A DNA stretch of 7,945 nt from the NCBI GenBank assembly GCA_002405485.1, contig DHLW01000121.1, positions 1-7,945 on the forward strand. Reading direction: 5' to 3'. This DNA is from Phycisphaerales bacterium UBA4658 (GTDB taxonomy: Bacteria > Planctomycetota > Phycisphaerae > Phycisphaerales > UBA1924). How positions within the stretch are numbered: the first letter of the stretch is position 1; the number at the start of each line of letters is the position of its first letter. Made by a program: the position numbers and the translations under genes. Shown one piece after another: positions 6,224-7,945 of the stretch. The notes beneath the pieces are model-generated. The model had not been told where the DNA came from, ran no database searches, and saw only the letters and a list, made by a program, of their open reading frames with translations.

Positions 6224-6229
6224 CCTTCT
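6224..6229 (-). promoter_or_regulatory. Shine-Dalgarno site of rmuC
   Basis: On the minus strand AGAAGG lies 9 nt before the rmuC ATG. It stands out because the genes that begin transcription units in this window lack such a site. It supports rmuC being an internal operon gene translated from a purD-rmuC mRNA. Confidence 0.55.
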
Positions 6230-6235
6230 GCGGTC

Positions 6236-7699
6236 TCAGGAGCGGACGGCGGCGTGCTCAACGCCGATGTCGGTCCGCATCTGCTTGCCCTCGAAGTGAA
6301 TGAGCGCGGCAGCGGCATAGGCACGCTGGCGTGCCTCGGCGAGCGTCGCACCGACGCCGACGACGTTGAGCACACGGCCGCCCGCGGTGACGATCTGGCC
6401 TTGTTCGTTGCGGCGGGTGCCGGCGTGGAAGACCTGCACGCCGGGGACCTTGGCGGCCTCATCGAGCCCGGTGATCGGGTCGTTGGACTTGACCTTGCCG
6501 GGGTATCCGCCCGCGGCGAGCACGACGCAGCAGGACGCACCCGGCTTCCAGGCGATCTGGCATTCATCGAGCGTGCGGGCGCCGACGGCGAGCATGAGAT
6601 CGATGAGGTCCGCATCGAGGCGGACCATGAGGGCCTGGCACTCGGGGTCGCCGAAGCGGGTGTTGAACTCGAGGACTTTGGGGCCCGCGGGGGTGAGCAT
6701 GAGTCCTGCGTAGAGCACGCCTCGGAAGTCGATGCCGTCGCGCCGGAGCGCGTCGATGGCGGGCACTAGGACCTCGGCCTCGATCTGAACGAGCAGCTTT
6801 TCATCGGTGCATCCGCCCGGACAGATGACGCCCATGCCGCCGGTGTTGGGACCGGTGTCGCGGTCGCCGAGCCGCTTGTGATCTCTGCAGGGTTCGAGGA
6901 CGAAGATGGATCGCCCGTCGACGATGGCAAGGACGCTGACCTCATCACCCTCGAGTCGTTCCTCGATCACGACGGTTCGACCCGCCTCGCCAAACTCCAG
7001 CTTGACCATGATGCGATCGATGGCATCGATGGCCTCCATGAGTGTTGCGGGCAGGATGACCCCCTTGCCCTTTGCGAGCCCTGCGGCCTTGATGACCGGG
7101 AGGTCATCGTGCCGCTTGAGATACGCGGCGCGTGCGGCCTTGTCGGCCTCAATCTGCCTGGTGATGAACATCCGCCGTTCGATGGGGTCGCGGTATGCAG
7201 CAGCCTTTTCCTGGATTGCGGCGAGCGCGGGTTCATCGTGAATCCGACTCTCGACATACGCACGGGCGGCCTCGGCGTCGGTGAAGATGCGACCATCGCC
7301 GGTGGGAATCGAGGCCGAACGCATGAGCTGCTTGGCCCAGGCCTTGTCGGCTTCTAGGCGTGCGGCCGCCTGAATGGGCCCGAAGACGGCGCGGTTCCTG
7401 GCCAGAAGGGCGTCGGCAAAGCCCTGTGCGAGCGGCTCCTCCGGACCGATGATCACCAGCCCGATGTCATTCTTGTCGCAGAACATCTGCAGGCGATAGA
7501 CCTGCTTGATGTCGACGGGAACGTCGACAGGCCTGCCGAGCGCGGCGAGGCCAGGGTTGGAGGCGTCGGCGATCCAGAGCGTGCCGAGGCGACGGGATTG
7601 GGCGAGCTTCCAGGCGATGGCGTGTTCACGACCGCCCGAGCCGATGAGCAGGACGTTGACGCGATCAGCGGAGCGACGGGCGGAGGACGAAGTGGGCAT
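6236..7699 (-). CDS. purD: Phosphoribosylamine-glycine ligase (GAR synthetase)
   Basis: PurD joins 5-phosphoribosylamine and glycine with ATP to make glycinamide ribonucleotide, step two of de novo purine synthesis in the cytoplasm. The 487-residue ATP-grasp enzyme has the N-terminal GSGGREHAIAWKL (20-32), IIGPEEPLAQG (83-93), the ATP lysine region VIKAAGLAKGKGV (202-214), DHKRLGDRDTGPNTGGMG (273-290), the metal-binding EFNTRFGDPE (344-353), and a C-terminal domain ending near 477. It is about 55-60 residues longer than typical PurD. Part of this is a 13-residue N-terminal tail; the rest is an insertion at about residues 151-197. The family's KADGLA is KAAGLA here. The ATG at 7699 is the only good start, since codon 14 is GTC. 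The gene leads the purD-rmuC pair. Confidence 0.96.
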   Translation of the reverse strand: MPTSSSARRSADRVNVLLIGSGGREHAIAWKLAQSRRLGTLWIADASNPGLAALGRPVDVPVDIKQVYRLQMFCDKNDIGLVIIGPEEPLAQGFADALLARNRAVFGPIQAAARLEADKAWAKQLMRSASIPTGDGRIFTDAEAARAYVESRIHDEPALAAIQEKAAAYRDPIERRMFITRQIEADKAARAAYLKRHDDLPVIKAAGLAKGKGVILPATLMEAIDAIDRIMVKLEFGEAGRTVVIEERLEGDEVSVLAIVDGRSIFVLEPCRDHKRLGDRDTGPNTGGMGVICPGGCTDEKLLVQIEAEVLVPAIDALRRDGIDFRGVLYAGLMLTPAGPKVLEFNTRFGDPECQALMVRLDADLIDLMLAVGARTLDECQIAWKPGASCCVVLAAGGYPGKVKSNDPITGLDEAAKVPGVQVFHAGTRRNEQGQIVTAGGRVLNVVGVGATLAEARQRAYAAAALIHFEGKQMRTDIGVEHAAVRS

Positions 7700-7707
7700 C
7701 TGGATCG

Positions 7708-7713
7708 ATGGTA
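7708..7713 (-). promoter_or_regulatory. Putative -10 box of purD
   Basis: On the minus strand TACCAT is followed by 8 nt (CGATCCAG) and the purD ATG, giving a leaderless or nearly leaderless mRNA. CTGATC lies 17 nt upstream at 7731-7736 and could be a weak -35. There is no Shine-Dalgarno site. Confidence 0.45.
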
Positions 7714-7738
7714 GATCAGCCCGAGCGGAAGATCAGCC
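7713..7738. repeat. Direct repeat in the purD promoter
   Basis: AGATCAGCC occurs at 7713-7721 and again at 7730-7738, a period of 17 bp. On the purD strand each copy reads GGCTGATCT. One abuts the putative -10 and the other covers the -35 position. This could be a pair of operator half-sites or chance in a GATC-rich sequence. Confidence 0.35.
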
Positions 7739-7802
7739 AGCCGGTCGCCCGGGGACGAGCCTGAGAATCCGACGGAAAAGAGCGACACGAGTCTGTCGCG
7801 GA

Positions 7803-7831
7803 TTGACCAGACCGAGGGCGGAAGCTAGTGT
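7803..7831 (+). promoter_or_regulatory. Promoter of the initiator tRNA gene
   Basis: TTGACC (7803-7808) and TAGTGT (7826-7831) are separated by exactly 17 nt, a good sigma70-type promoter. Transcription would start at about 7838-7840, a few bases before the tRNA at 7843. The segment GATTGACCA is shared with the putative promoter at the end of fmt. Confidence 0.65.
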
Positions 7832-7842
7832 GAGGGACAGAT

Positions 7843-7916
7843 TGCGGGGTAGCGCAGCCTGGTAGCACGTCGGGCTCATAACCCGGAGGTCGTAGGTTCA
7901 AATCCTACCCCCGCTA
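7843..7916 (+). tRNA. Initiator tRNA-Met (anticodon CAT)
   Basis: The cloverleaf folds as a 7-nt acceptor (7843-7849 with 7909-7915), a D arm, an anticodon arm with CAT at 7877-7879, and a perfect T stem GTAGG/CCTAC (7892-7896 with 7904-7908) around TTCAAAT. Two initiator hallmarks are visible: positions 1 and 72 do not pair (T-T), and the anticodon stem has three G-C pairs (GGG 7872-7874 with CCC 7882-7884). The first is what Fmt recognises; the second guides the tRNA to the ribosomal P site. The 3' CCA is not encoded, since CTTC follows A73, so it must be added by nucleotidyltransferase. The D stem has a C11-A24 mismatch where bacterial initiators usually have A-U. No T-rich terminator is visible in the last 29 bases. 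Confidence 0.95.
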
Positions 7917-7945
7917 CTTCAAGAGTGGTTGCGAACAGCAGCCCT

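Noticed and set aside
5864..6769. Long plus-strand open frame across rmuC and purD
   Set aside because: It crosses two well-supported genes on the other strand and has no domain of its own.
6878..7357. Plus-strand open frame of 159 codons inside purD
   Set aside because: It is antisense to conserved PurD motifs and has no recognisable feature or start signal.
1..7945. CRISPR array, insertion sequence, transposase, integrase, toxin-antitoxin pair or biosynthetic cluster
   Set aside because: No regularly spaced repeats, terminal inverted repeats with target duplications, or proteins of these families are present. The HExxH protein has no adjacent regulator gene.

Overview
This is a GC-rich chromosomal window of ordinary, tightly packed genes with no mobile element, phage gene, CRISPR array or rRNA. 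The base composition, the scarcity of Shine-Dalgarno sites and the overall character of the proteins suggest a planctomycete-like bacterium, perhaps of the Phycisphaerae. That placement is an impression, not a demonstrated assignment.

Layout from left to right. Bases 1-148 hold no convincing gene. A small unknown membrane protein (149-664, minus) is divergent from a LOG-family nucleotide phosphoribohydrolase (687-1247, plus), with only 22 bp between the start codons. A minus-strand pair follows: a membrane-anchored alpha/beta hydrolase (2006-2968) translationally coupled through an ATGA overlap to a SIRT5/CobB-like sirtuin (1263-2009). Divergent from that pair is fmt, methionyl-tRNA formyltransferase (3050-4057, plus). 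It is followed by an unrecognised protein with a HEIGHH metallopeptidase-type motif (4130-4777, plus). That gene overlaps tail to tail with rmuC (4766-6214, minus), which lies downstream of purD (6236-7699, minus) in a probable two-gene operon. An initiator tRNA-Met gene (7843-7916, plus) closes the window, with a clear sigma70-type promoter in front of it.

Functional links. Fmt and the initiator tRNA form an enzyme-substrate pair in translation initiation, 3.8 kb apart. PurD makes glycinamide ribonucleotide, whose next step in purine synthesis commonly uses the same formyl donor as Fmt. The sirtuin and hydrolase could both act in acyl-group removal, but this is inference from co-transcription. 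LOG, RmuC and the two unknown proteins have no obvious link to the rest.

The most notable signals are regulatory and structural. Five genes that begin transcription units each have a TANNNT hexamer ending 6 or 8 nt before the ATG and no Shine-Dalgarno site, the arrangement expected for leaderless mRNAs. At 671-680 two such hexamers on opposite strands share the same TA. The sirtuin has lost the usual zinc-binding cysteines. The initiator tRNA has a T1-T72 mismatch and an unexpected C11-A24 mismatch. PurD carries an insertion of roughly 45 residues that looks partly like an internal duplication. I found no evidence for a complete new multi-gene system.
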